Positions 1 to 11,319 of a stretch of DNA of 64,000 bases are shown here, piece after piece. The notes beneath the pieces are model-generated. The model did no database searches, was not told the origin of the DNA, and was given only the letters and a program-made list of their open reading frames with translations. A program made the translations under genes and the position numbers. Source of the DNA: Macrotrachela quadricornifera (taxonomy: Eukaryota > Rotifera > Eurotatoria > Philodinida > Philodinidae); contig JAJEKB010020632.1 in assembly GCA_022393335.1 (NCBI GenBank), positions 1 through 64,000 on the forward strand, in the 5' to 3' direction. Positions within the stretch are counted from its first letter, which is position 1. Every line of letters starts with the position of its first letter.

Positions 1-1797
1 AACATGGGCTGATAATGAATTTCCAGTATGACCTATATGAAACATAGGGTTATTTGAATCATATTTAAGATACTTCTTGATAACCTCTAAATGAGTCGAA
101 TATGCGTATCTTTCATGTGGATAATAGCAGAAACTTCCTTGGATACCTCGAAGGTCTGATGATTCACTATAGTTTATGTGTCTTCATATTGAAATGGTAT
201 ATAATTGCCAAAATCTAGAAGACAGGTTTCTTGTAAGATCTTATCTTAGCATTTTTGCAGCGCTTGCTACTTTCTATTAATGATAAAAAAATGGCTCGGG
301 TTCTGTACCACATAGCAAAGAACGAAGATACATATGATTTTGACACAGCCTATATAAGCTTATTTTATGAAGTGTCGAAGTAAGGCAAAAGTTTGATGGA
401 TCAAGCTGAAATTTATACAAGTGACTACTAACTCTGGTCTCTACAATTGCAGAAAGTTTCACGCAAAACTGTCTAGGTTTTCAAGTAGGCTAAAATCTCA
501 CGAAAATGTTCTCCGTTCTTTCTCTCTCTCATTATATATATATATATAAATCAGGTAGGCGCAGAGTAAGGAAAAATAGTAATTTTTCATTTCTATCTTA
601 TGGATTGTTGGTTAGGCCTCAACTTTATATCACATATACTAGATGATGTAAATAAATGATAGAACATATGAACGATATTTAGATGTAGTGTAATTAATTC
701 AAAAGCATACAAATACGGCATATATAGAAAAAGACGGCACGTACTGGTCATATGAATTAAACCAGAGTTAACACTAGCCAAAGTAGAGTCCGGAATCCAC
801 ACTTTACCATTTTTTAATATATAAACAGAGGGCTATGAAACAACTAGTGTCGATTGTTGCCAGTATCCTGAAGAGGTTTTAAATTGTGTTCTTCACCTTT
901 TGGGCGCTACCTAGTAATGGCACTCTTAACTTCTTAAGGGATATTTGATGGTCGCAAAGGTAACATCTTGAGAGCTATCTAGTGATGATAAATTCTAATT
1001 TTAAGTCCTACTTGGACATAATATCGACAACTTTAACAGTGCTAACCAGATATGATAACTGCAGCTTTTGAACTCTTACTTGAGCATAATATCTGTGATT
1101 TCTGAACTCCAGCTTCGATGTGCTACCTGCAACCTGTTAAAAATTGCTTAGACCTGGAATCTCTAGCTTTTCAAGCCTTATATGTGGATACTACGTATGG
1201 GGTTTACATAGATAATTCAACGATAACGTTTATGATCGAATATAAGTAATAGACAAAGAGGTATCTTATGGCCTTAAAAATATTCTGAAATTCAAATGAA
1301 AACTTTTATAGAAGATGCTACAAGTTGAGATCCGCCTTCCATTTCTAAAAACTTTAGTAGGTAAGTGCGGAATTCGAGTTCTGTTTTGCAATTCCTAAAA
1401 TGACCAGATCTGAAAAGTGATCTAAAAGTCGTCAAAGTCGCTGATTTCTTCCTATGTAATACTTCTCTTTTTGGCTTTTAACTCCTTTTCCATCATCACA
1501 TCTATAACTATTTTGTTCCTCTTTATTCGTTAGATTCTTCAAAAGAAACGATAGAAAAACGAATGAAAATTACTTGATAACACAGTTCAATGAATCTGAA
1601 GCTTATGCTTTTCTTTTTAAATTAGTATCAACAAATAATGAACTACAGACAAATGATTTTGTCACTATTATAGTATAACAAGTCATTTCACGATCTATAA
1701 TAAATCGAAGCTTGTTTATTACTTTACCTTACGAAAAAAAATCACAACGAAAACGCTGCTATAAGATGAAAATCTACGTTATCGACATATCCCCTCA
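1..1797. other. Intergenic, no gene seen
   Basis: AT-rich sequence with no supported coding region. A short TA microsatellite lies near 534-549. Between about 900 and 1160 phrases of the type 'cttgagcataatatc' and 'cttggacataatatc' recur with many differences, which suggests a decayed tandem repeat, but the period is not clear by eye. Confidence 0.5.
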
Positions 1798-2160
1798 AGG
1801 AAATCTATTTTGAAATCAGAACTCAAGAACCTGATGGAAAAATCATGGAATTTTTCCCACGCTAGAAATGCTATAAAATGAAAGTTCTTGCCACTCAGAT
1901 CATGAGTCCGATTTCTGTTTGCCAAGATTTGATCTGTTTCTTTTCGATGTTTCTCGAAAGAGGGTACCTTGATGTAAGACTCAGAGGCAGATACCCGCCT
2001 ACGGGAAATATCAGAAAGAAAGGGATCGAATCTTGGCAAACAGAAATCGGATTCATGATCTGAGTGGCACGAACTTTCATTTTATAGCACTTCTAATGTG
2101 GGGAAAATTCTTTGATTTTTTGATCAGGTCCTTTAACACAATTTGATCTTCGTCTAAGAT
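1798..2160. repeat. Imperfect inverted repeat (fold-back element)
   Basis: Two arms of about 150 bp face each other around a centre near 1980. The best matched inner block is 1879-1930 against 2034-2085. The arms continue outward through 'tttttcccac' (1852-1861) against 'gtggggaaaa' (2098-2107) and 'aacctgatgg' (1828-1837) against 'gatcaggtcc' (2123-2132). Short open frames here on opposite strands have near-identical proteins, as expected of a palindrome and not of genes. Confidence 0.8.
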
Positions 2161-2415
2161 TTTAAAAACAGATGATTTTGTGTCTATAACAGTTTTTTCA
2201 TGATTTTAAACTATTGTTCTTCTATTCATAGCTCACACATCTAACACTAATGCTTCTTCAAAAAATCTACATTGAATCCGTTTCTAATTTACTTTCTCAT
2301 CAAGACATGAAAGCTGGCACTTCTGCCATTCGCTCCTGAATCTATAGTAAATAAACAAATACGCTAATTCTTATGAGAAACTCGCCCAAAGTGATACATT
2401 CTAATTTCCTTTATT

Positions 2416-2952
2416 TATACATCACTCAATAGAGGTCTTTGAACTGATAAAAAGCTCAAAAGAATATTAGCCAAAACCTTTTCTGTCAAAGACTATGATT
2501 ATTTTACTGGACTTTCAGCCCATTTCTATATATCCAACGGAAAAATCAAAGTTCGTAATTTTGGCTTAGTATTTACTTATAAGTAACTTTAATGACCTTT
2601 GGACTAATCTAAAAGTTTCAGCAAAAAAAACGTTCTTTTGTTGAGATATTGAGTTTTCAAGTGAATTCGGTTTGTATGACCTAACTGTGGCGAGCGAGGT
2701 TTCTTTTGAAAATTCTGTATCTCAACAAGAGAATATTTTTTTTGGCTGAAGCTTTTAGATTATTCTAAGGGTCATTAAAACTACTTATAAGCAAAATTTC
2801 AAGCTAAAACTACTTAATTTAATTTTTCCGATAGATATCTAGGAATGGACTGAAAATCTAATAAAATGGTCGTAATCTTTGAAAGAAGAGGATTTGGTTG
2901 TACCTATTCCGGCTGTTTACTAGCTCAAAGATCTCTATCGAATGATATATGA
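2416..2952. repeat. Long imperfect inverted repeat (fold-back element)
   Basis: Arms of roughly 230-260 bp meet near 2680. Matching blocks include the stretch around 2436 against 2930 ('agaggtctttgaact' against 'agctcaaagatctct'), 2508-2530 against 2852-2872, and 2610-2650 against 2712-2750. Mismatches and small indels are spread throughout, so the element is older than the 3451-3647 hairpin. No coding capacity. Confidence 0.75.
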
Positions 2953-3450
2953 ATGTAAAAAATGGAGAATACCATCTTGGCCAATACTCTTTTTAGATAT
3001 CCCAAAATCCACCATCTCTCAAATTAGACTTTTCTCAAAATGAAAATGAAAATGAAAATAGACCCGACTAATTCACATAAAAAACCATTCTTCAACTACT
3101 TGCAATTCAGCTAATTTCCAAAAATACAACTTCAGCACGATATGCACAGTTAACCTATCCAATTCACTCTAACATAAAACGTAAGAAAGTGATCAAAACA
3201 TTACTATGAAATCTTTTATCAAAATTATCACATTCATCTGAAAATCGGGAATTGGAAGTATAAAGCCTTGGATCAACGATTCAAACAGATTATATTGTCT
3301 ACCTGACTGCATCTAATTTTTTTAAATATTTTCAATAGAAAGCTGTATTTTTTCGAATAAGAAATACAGTGATGAAAATATTTAGTGGATATATTTTTTT
3401 ATAGAATAATGTGGAAAGAATTTTCCTCATTCTTAATAGACATCGCTACA
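2953..3450. other. Intergenic, no gene seen
   Basis: AT-rich; a short (AAAATG)n run lies at about 3038-3060. Nothing coding recognised. Confidence 0.5.
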
Positions 3451-3647
3451 CACTCTAAAAAAAATAGGTGTTTTACGAAACCTGTGCCCAGGGGAAGAAC
3501 CTTTAAGGTTTCGTAACGATTTGCTGAACCTAAAAAAGATCAGAGAACGATTTGCTAAACCTTTGTAGGTTTCGTAAATCGATACGAAACCTTAAAGGTT
3601 CTTCCCCTGGGCACAGGTTTCGTAAAACACCTATTTTTTTTAGAGTG
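3451..3647. repeat. Perfect 65-bp-arm hairpin element (MITE-like)
   Basis: The left arm 3451-3515 is the exact reverse complement of the right arm 3583-3647, including matched runs of eight A and eight T near the outer ends. The 67-bp spacer carries two near-copies of 'acgatttgctgaacct' (about 3516 and 3548). Arm identity without a visible mismatch suggests recent insertion or gene conversion. No clear target-site duplication was found beside the ends. Confidence 0.92.
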
Positions 3648-5302
3648 CAGTTACACAGGTAAGACGATTAGGTTTGCAGATGGTTGGCTTTTACGAGATC
3701 AATAGACTAGATGCTTGGAGAAACTGAATTTAATCTATCTATTTTAAACAAAATTTCCAGCAACGTCACAGACAATTGAATAAAATTCGTTTATCGAAAA
3801 CAAATGAAGAATTCAGATGTCTTCGATGACAACTATGACGACAAATTCCAAGAAAAGCTTACTTTGATTTGAACAAGACAAAAAGAATGCGAATAGAAAC
3901 AAAATTCGATGATTTTTTATTTTTCAGTTTATTCAGACAGAGAAATAACGAAAAAAATCGATGTTGTATTGCCTAAAAAGTGCACCTCTCCGCTAACGAA
4001 AACTTTTCTTTTTAACGAGGGTAAATATTATTGACAGCTTTGAGCACGAGCACCACTGTTTGTTTGCTTCTAAAATAGCTTTTTCTTTGTTTATGTGTGT
4101 GCTTCTCGCGGATCAAATATCAACTTTTTCGTTTCTCATCTGATCAGGCTGTTGCTTATAAATCATCCAAAAGCTTGAAAGTATCACAACAGTACGGAGT
4201 TTGAGGAATCTTTCTCAAATTTATCTCGAATATAAGGCGTTATTTCAATCGCTTTTACCAGTTTTTAATAGCATAGACCAGCATCTTTGAGCAACTATTC
4301 ACTTTTTCGGAGGAGGGCATATTCAGTGGATAGTAACCAAAGACTAGGAACAAAAAAATTTTCGAATATTTTGAAGAAAAATTTTTCGAGGAAAACAAGT
4401 TTTAATAAGTAGTAAATATGCGTTTTGTAGCACGCTTACTTAGCTTTCATATAAGATACTATTCAACTTTTTTTTGCACGCTATGAATATGAGAAAATTA
4501 GATATTAAGGGAAAATATTTTGTTGCCGGGTTGCCAACTGTGGAGGGGCAGGAGAGCGAGAAAGGAAGAAAAGGGACAAAGAGAGGAGGCTAATTGCTTT
4601 ACAGTTAGTCGAAGGCTACGGCGAATAGGTCGTCATTTGAATTATATTATGGAATAGTTCAATGTAAAAGTTTTGTTTATTGTCAAATTAAGATAAATGT
4701 TACTAGTAGTCATGCACTCATACCAAACTCATTCGATTCAGCCATTTTCAATATCTGATTTTCTAAGTGATCCAATATGATAACGACCAAATCAAAGAAT
4801 GATCCGAAGCGGCGAAATCAAGCTGGGAATTTCTGGCCTGTAACAGTCTCGGTCTATATTTAAATGATGGTAATCGTTATAGAAAGTTCCTGCAAAAATT
4901 AAAAAGCTCTCAAAACTTATCACTATTTTGTTGGGGCTCTATCTTGTTATCATTTAAGAAGCTTTTCAATCAGCTTTCTTGAAATTAACGTTGCTCTGCC
5001 GCTTCTTGCGTTATTATCGATGAGATCGCCTACTTTCCTCGCAGGCGAAACGTACTATCAGCATGTAAAAAATTACAAAGATCATGACAGACAGGTTAGT
5101 CAGGCCCGCAAAAAGTGACAGCTAGGTAGGTCGGTCTAATAAAGTATTCGGCAGACACAAGTGGACTGGAATGATCTGCAGCCTATCGTTGGTCGGTCAG
5201 ACCTAGTTAAAGCAGATATGTTTGTATCGTAAGTAGGGTTCCTCAGCAAACCATCAGTAGGATGCCTGAAAAGAGACCCATGAGTTATCATTACTATTGC
5301 TC
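3648..5302. other. Intergenic, no gene seen
   Basis: No supported reading frame. A purine-rich, GC-richer patch lies at about 4540-4600. A stretch near 5090-5230 repeats short 'aggtcggtc' motifs. Otherwise unremarkable AT-rich DNA. Confidence 0.5.
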
Positions 5303-5900
5303 ACGAGAGAACCGTCCCAACTGATTAATCGCTTTTGAGCTTAATCTCTATGCATAAGGTAGACACCAATGAGCTATAAAAGCCTCAAAAGGGCAAATTC
5401 CCATAGTGCTTCTTCTTGGAGTTATAAGCATTTTACTGAAATTTTACTGTGGAGTATGGTATATAGTAAAAACTTGAAGTATTGTCGTTGAATCTGAAAC
5501 TTTGCCCATAGAGTGGTCTACTAATGGGTAGAATATCCTGAAAATTTCAGCTCTAAAGAGCGTTTTCTTCATAACGTATTAAAGTCTAAAAAAACCAAGA
5601 ATCATTTTGGAATATGGGTGAGTTTTAGCAGGCTGAAAACGTTCTTTAGAGCTGAAATTTTCAGGATATTCTACCCATTAGTAGACCACTCTATGGGCAA
5701 AGTTTCAGATTAAAAGAGAATACTTCAAGTTTTTACTATATACCATACTCCACAGTAAAATTTTAGTAAAATGCCTATAACTCTAAGAAGAAACCCTATG
5801 GGGATTTGTCCTTTTGGAGTTTTTCATACCTCATTGGGGTCTACCTTATGCATAGAGATTAAGCTCAAAAGCGATTAATCAGTTGGGACGGTTCTCTCGT
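5303..5900. repeat. Large fold-back element, arms about 265 bp
   Basis: Arms 5303-5567 and 5635-5900 are near-perfect reverse complements with a few substitutions and small indels around a spacer of about 67 bp. The outer ends read 'acgagagaaccgtccc' and 'gggacggttctctcgt'. The arms have no coding frame. The terminal 40 bp resemble those of the element at 62425-63046, so both belong to one family. Confidence 0.9.
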
Positions 5901-8162
5901 TAGACGAGTCTACAAAATCATGTAAGTCCTATTCGAACAACAGTGTGAAAGCTATGTACATACTGTTAAACATCAGCTTAAAAACGACCAGATGTATTCT
6001 GAAAATAGGAATTAAAAAGTTATTCACCCAGTGTTCAAATGCAACATAAAAAGCTAATGATGTAGGGTACAAAAGAGGGTTGAACAGTCATAGAAACTAT
6101 GGAGAAATAAAGTTGTCAACGTTACGAATATGACGTGTGGAAAGCCATCCAAAGGACTTGGACATCATAGTGCAACAGAGCTCGAAAAGTTGTGGATATT
6201 TTACCTGAGACAATTTCTATAGGTCTTAGATATTATGGTTGCAAATACTTGAAAAGTTATCAGCATTGCGCACGAGGTAGTCTTTACAAGTTACATATAT
6301 AGGAATTGTGATTGCAGAGTATTCAGAACTTTGTGACTATTATATTCGAAAATACCTCTAAGAGTCATAGATATCAAGGTCAAGAAAAGCTCAAAGACTT
6401 TTGATTATTATATTTGAGGAAGCCTCGCAAAGTCGTTAGATATCGTGGCCAAATATGATTCAAAAAGCAGTCGATAATATCCCTAATTATTTGAGTTCTA
6501 ATTAAGTGTACCAATTAATTAATTCTTAATTATTTATGCGTAACATTTTGTCTTAGTATCAGAACTTTGAAAACATGGAAGATGTTTCAATGGTAAAATG
6601 TTAATATGTAAACAAATTTGAACTTTCGAGTTTACCTTTTGAATTCACTTTTTTTGATTCAACCAGGTCAAACAATCGAATAGTAAGATCTTATAAGAGT
6701 CGTACGCCTGATCATATTTCATCTGATAAGACCACATGAAAAACGTACAAAAAATCGCGATCTCTGATTTTTTACATTAGATTATATTAGAAGATTCTTG
6801 CAAGATTTTTTTATGTAGTAGAATGCCAATATAATATTTCAGTAAAACTAATATTCTCTTAAAATATCACTGAAAGTTTCTAGTGAAAATAAAGTACACA
6901 TAAGTTCTTTAAAGAAAAATATGGTATGATTCGATGGAAGACTTCAGAGACCGCATTTTTTTATCAGACTGTCATAGATTTCGTTCATATTACAAGATCT
7001 TATAAGATGTTGCACGATCTGGCGTCAGGTTTTTTTGACCTGGGTAAATTGTATCAAACAAGTTTTTATCCCGAATGAAAAGAGGATAGAAAAATTTAAA
7101 GAAATAAGAGGATAAACTGACCGATTAAAAGCCGATTCCATTCTGATTCATTTGGTTTAATAGTCTACACAGAAAAGGAGCAAAGCAGACCTATTACAGC
7201 AAACTGTGAACTCTAATTTGATTGGTTCATTTTGTCCATATGAAGTGAACTATAGTTCTTTGGCTAGCATGTTTAGTTCATTTCCTGTGATCGCACCTAC
7301 TATTGTTTGTTCTCTTATTGTACTTATATGAGTGAGGAGTGACATCTAGGAGATAACAATACTAATGATTATCTCTTTTATCTACTGATTTATTTTTCGG
7401 TTCTCTTTTCATTTTTTTTTGTTTACATACCTCTAGCTTTTTTTTCATATTTCCTTTATCATGAGTAAAAGTTTTCGTTTTTCGCTACCTGAATTTGTAT
7501 ATGAATGTTTTCGAATCAGTTACGCTACATCTATATATTGTTCATATACTCCGTCTTTTATTTATATCACCTAGTATATTTGGTATAAATATAAAACCTA
7601 ATCGACGATCCATAAAATAGAAATAAAAAATACTATTTTTCCTTACTTTTAGGCGACTCGGTATATATACACATATGAGCATCCATACTCGAATCCGATC
7701 AATTTGAGATTGACCTAGGTCTGTCTTGCTAGATGATACAGCTTATATTTTAGCATATAAGTTCTATAGTATATGAGAATGTTATGATGTCTCTACTAAT
7801 TATAATACTCGTATAGTGTAGGTGATTCATTTGTCATGAATAACGTCAAAAGTAAAAGTGTCGATAATCCAATTAATACAAATGTCTAAAGATACAGATA
7901 TTGAAAGTGACACTATATGGAAACAGTAACCTCCTACACCTTAACCTCACCCTCGGTTTCGTTTTCGATATTTTTACTTTCGGCGTTATTTATGTTCTCA
8001 AATAATAGATACATTCGATTCTATTAGTTTTACATATGGTAAAAAATCGAAATCATGATGAATCACCAACACTAAACAAGTGCTATCATTCGTAAATGCG
8101 GAAGCCCCTCATTATTCAACTACCATGTGTGTGGTCTCTAATTCAGATGAATGAGTATAAAG
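5901..8162. other. Intergenic with decayed repeats, no gene seen
   Basis: No convincing gene. Between about 6110 and 6490 variants of 'tcgtagatatcgtggccaa' recur at irregular spacing, as in a decayed tandem repeat. A smaller imperfect hairpin joins 7838-7866 ('gaataacgtcaaaagt') to about 7967-7993. The better supported inverted repeat at 6654-7057 is listed separately. Confidence 0.45.
6654..7057. repeat. Imperfect terminal inverted repeat, possible MITE
   Basis: 'ttgattcaaccaggtcaaa' at 6654-6672 is matched in reverse by 'tttgacctgggtaaattgtatcaa' at about 7034-7057. Just inside both ends sits the palindromic block 'aagatcttataag' (about 6687 and 6992). The interior is not well matched, so this may be an old short element with only its ends preserved. 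Confidence 0.45.
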
Positions 8163-8770
8163 GATGAGCCAAATGTTCTGGCTCGATTTGTATAATAATT
8201 TTTTCTATGTTAAAACGTGCACTTGAAAACTTTTCTCTGTTATAGAAAGATGCATTAAACCACGCTCTACAAAACGATGTATGATCGATCCTCTCTTACA
8301 TACATAATAATAAAGTTATAAGCTTAGAAATATGCATGAGAAAACCTAAAAATTAACCGGAAATATTCAGAACATACAAGCAAAGTACTGAACTAAACCC
8401 GGTTTAAACATTTAGTTCATGGAGTATTTGATTTAAACTTATTATATTATTAATTTTAGACCTGATTTGACCTCTAAAATTAATGTTATAAAGACTTTAG
8501 AATGAATGCACCATGAGCGAAATGTACAATCTAAGACTAGTTCAGCATTTTGCTTGTATATTCTGAAATATTTCCAGTAAATTTTTAGTTTTTCTCATGG
8601 ATATTTCTAGACTTATAACTTTCTTATTGTATATGTTAGAGGGAATCAATCAGACACTGTTTTGTAAAGCTTGCTTTACTGCATCTTTCTACGACAGAGA
8701 TAAATTTTCAAGTGCATGTTTTAACATAGAAAAATTTGTTAAACAAATCGAGTCAGAGCATCTGGCTTAC
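8163..8770. repeat. Large fold-back element, arms about 230 bp
   Basis: Arms 8163-8398 and 8538-8770 pair over most of their length, for example 'gctcgatttg' (8181-8190) against 'caaatcgagt' (about 8745-8754), and 'gtactgaact' (8387-8396) against 'agttcagcat' (8540-8549). The spacer holds a nested palindrome around 'attaattttagacc' (about 8450-8485). A small open frame inside the right arm is an artefact of the repeat. Confidence 0.82.
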
Positions 8771-8786
8771 CCCTTAAAAAATTATC

Positions 8787-9267
8787 GAACATGACATACA
8801 TATAGAACTCGAAGACTCTACTCGAGTATTTAAAATTTTTCTCGAGTTTTTAACTATTCGACTATTAAAAGTTTTAATACTCGAGTTTTCAACTTTTGAA
8901 CTATTCAACTTGAGGGTGAGAATGAGGGCGTGAGGGGTGAGATTATGGGTGTGGGTGAGGACGTACGGGGTGAAGTTATGGGTGTGGGTGAGGGGTGAGG
9001 TTAGGGTGTGGACGAGGGTTTCAAAGAATCGGTGCCTGTAGGCGGCATCCTGGGGGCAGGATACTGTAGACAGCATCCTGCGGGGAGCATCCTGTAGACA
9101 GTTTTCTTGAGGGAGCATCCTATAGTAGCATCCCTAATCTCTCATATAGTAATAGTTGAAAAGTTGAAAACTCGAATACTCGAGTTTGAAAACTTTTAAA
9201 AGTTGAATAGTGGAAAACTCGAATAAAATTTTAATACTCGAGCCGAGTTAACGAGTTGTACACTACT
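8787..9267. repeat. Composite element: CTCGAG-rich inverted ends around a G-rich core
   Basis: The flanks (about 8805-8910 and 9150-9250) are imperfect inverted repeats built on 'actcgagtttt' and 'aaaactcgaatactcgag'. The core, 8910-9125, is strongly G-rich on the plus strand and repeats units such as 'gtgggtgagg' and, further on, 'agcatcctg..gacag'. The right end reads, inverted, 'cagtagtgtacaactcg', which resembles a hAT-type terminus. A long minus-strand open frame through the core reflects base skew and is not called a gene. Confidence 0.7.
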
Positions 9268-9601
9268 GCGAATATGAAGAAGAAAAACGAAGAAAGAAGC
9301 GAATGATGAATAGAGAAGAGAAACACATACAGATAGCTTAAGGTATGTGAAAGCATCTGATAACATGCCTGTAACAGTAAAAAGATCAATTATATTATGA
9401 TTTATTGTAAAACCTATATACTGGAAAACTAGACAGAGCGCCGGATGAGATTGATCATACGCATCTATATATGTTTATTTATTAATTTATTTATTTATTT
9501 GTAGGAGAACGGAAATCGAGCTCAAGATACGGTTAAAGTAAGTGATGAAAAGTATAGTTGCATATTATAGACAACAACTTTGTTGTTCTTCGCCTTTGTA
9601 G
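9268..9601. other. Upstream region of the two-cassette RING gene
   Basis: AT-rich with a TTTA microsatellite near 9475-9500. A sequence at about 9505-9537, bounded by 'tttgtag' and 'gtaagtg', could be a non-coding 5' exon of the gene that starts at 9602; this is only suggested by the splice-like ends. 'cctttgtag' immediately before the start codon also looks like a splice acceptor. Confidence 0.35.
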
Positions 9602-11319
9602 ATGTTCAATCAACCTCCGGCATCCCTTCAGTAAGTACAAGCAGTTTGTAGTGTTAATACTAATCTCAAACCACTACAGACAGTTATTCATTGCAATACC
9701 AAAAAGTAGAAGTTTAAAAAAGAAAAGAAGAAATGAATTATGCTATACAGAAGTGTTTAATCATGACAAACAAATTAATGGAATTATTATAAAGAGAAAA
9801 GAAACTATACTATACCAAGATTAAATGAAGGATGTAGAACAATCAATCGGAGCTCATTTTATCTTTCCTGTTCACATCACATTTTTTAATAAGATCGTTT
9901 CTAGTCCAACCAAGATCAGAAAAAGTGAGCTCGCAGCAGCGTAAACTCAAAATTTCGAGCTCACTTTTCTTCTATCCACACTTTACGACTCAATTGGATT
10001 CTATATTTTCTAATCTACATAAGACATATTGTTGGCCTATAGATATGACATTTTGGTAACAGTTCTGGTCTACAGAGTACCGGAATTACCACCCCAAAAC
10101 TAAACAATGATATTTCAATATCAGAAATGCAGTTCTTATAACAGAACATCATGGTTTTGTTTTTACGAATGTCACTTTCTGGTTGTGAACACTTTTATTT
10201 TGTTTCTAGGAATGGTACTCTCGGCTTCAGAATATCACTGATCTGTGTCTAACTATTGTATGTTATAAAATATGGGTTGCAACTTGTTACCAAAATGTAG
10301 ATATGAAAATAATTTCGGAACTTCGAGTTTACGCATCTTGCTCAAATTTTTTTACCTTTGAACAAATATTTTACATTTAAAATTTAACTGCGTTTCACTA
10401 TCGTTTCAAGCATTAGTTTAGGCTTGAGTCAGTTTGACTTTGTTTTTAAAAAAAGTAGTTCGAGCTCTGTTCGGTATATCTTTGTTTTTTAAAATCATGG
10501 TCGATTCGAATACATATTCAAAAACAACTGTTTGAGTTTGGCTCGGATCGAATTAAATCAAACTGTTATAGTTTGATGGGGATCAGTTCGTTTTCGGTCT
10601 CTAATCCATGCACTGTATTACTATTTGTTTTCAGAAAGTGTAATATCTGTTTCAATGATATAAGCCTTGATCAATTAGTAGCGAGATGTAGAGAGTGTCT
10701 TGTAACATGTCATTATGGTTGTATGATGCGGTGGCTAATTACGAGATATAATCAACACCAAGAAACGTACTGTCCTATGTGTCGTAAAGATATGGGTAAG
10801 TACGTCTGATATAATATACCCTAATTTTCATGCAAGATTTTCTTTCTTAGCATGGTTTCTGAATACACTGCCATCAATACCGTATGTAATCATTCGAATG
10901 ATTTATAGCATTATTCTCGGACACATTTGTTGATATCTTTTTCTAGAAAGTGTCTTATTTGTGATCGATATATAGGACCAATAGCAGAACGAATAACTTG
11001 TCCTCATTGTAACAACGCGTATCATGACGGTGAGCTTTTGATAGCTGTAAATCGTTTAAAGAATCAACAACAATCGTTTGAGTGTTTGGGTTGTCGTACA
11101 GATATGAGTAAGTTCAGCCAATAATAAATTCACAAACCACCATCAATATATTATTTTTTCTTAGGCTGGGTCCTCAATTCACCGATACCTGCAGTTTTTC
11201 CTCTCGATCTAGTTATACAACCAGCTGAACAAAATAACGACATTAGTAATTTTGATACGAACGTGGAATCTAAACCGGAACCGGAATCGGAATCGGAATC
11301 GGAATCAGACACACACTAA
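9602..11319 (+). CDS. Two-cassette RING-like zinc finger protein (5 exons)
   Basis: Model: exons 9602-9630, 10635-10795, 10851-10881, 10947-11107 and 11165-11319. All junctions are GT-AG, phases match at each join, and the sum is 537 nt (178 residues). The protein begins MFNQPPASL, then has a zinc-binding cassette (CNIC...CREC...CHYGC...CPMC) ending RKDMG, a linker beginning AWFLN, a second cassette (CLIC...CPHC...H...CLGC) ending RTDMS, a linker beginning SWVLN, and an acidic PE/SE-rich tail. The two cassette exons are both exactly 161 nt and each is followed by a matching W-x-L-N linker, so an exon pair was duplicated. The Cys/His spacing suits RING or RING-like domains, hence a possible ubiquitin ligase or adaptor; cassette 2 is less regular. 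Intron 1 is about 1 kb, unlike the other three (55-65 bp). The first exon is the least certain part. An AATAAA signal lies near 11482. Confidence 0.78.
9926..10350. repeat. Probable inverted-repeat insertion inside intron 1 of the RING gene
   Basis: 'gagctcgcagcagcgtaaact' (about 9928-9948) is partly matched in reverse by 'gagtttacgcatcttgctc' near 10323-10342, and 'gatatgacattttggtaac' (about 10042-10060) by 'gttaccaaaatgtagatat' near 10285-10303. A smaller hairpin uses 'gtgagctcg' and 'cgagctcac' (about 9926-9963). This explains why the intron is about fifteen times the usual size here. The ends are not sharply defined. Confidence 0.55.

Noticed and set aside
1779..2080. Three overlapping frames with look-alike proteins on opposite strands
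   Set aside because: They are the two arms of the inverted repeat read from both sides.
8597..8794. 65-codon plus frame
   Set aside because: Sits in the right arm of a fold-back; the left arm is not open in the matching frame.
8774..9118. 114-codon minus-strand frame rich in Thr, His and Leu
   Set aside because: It lies across the G-rich repeat core; its composition follows the base skew and repeats of that DNA.
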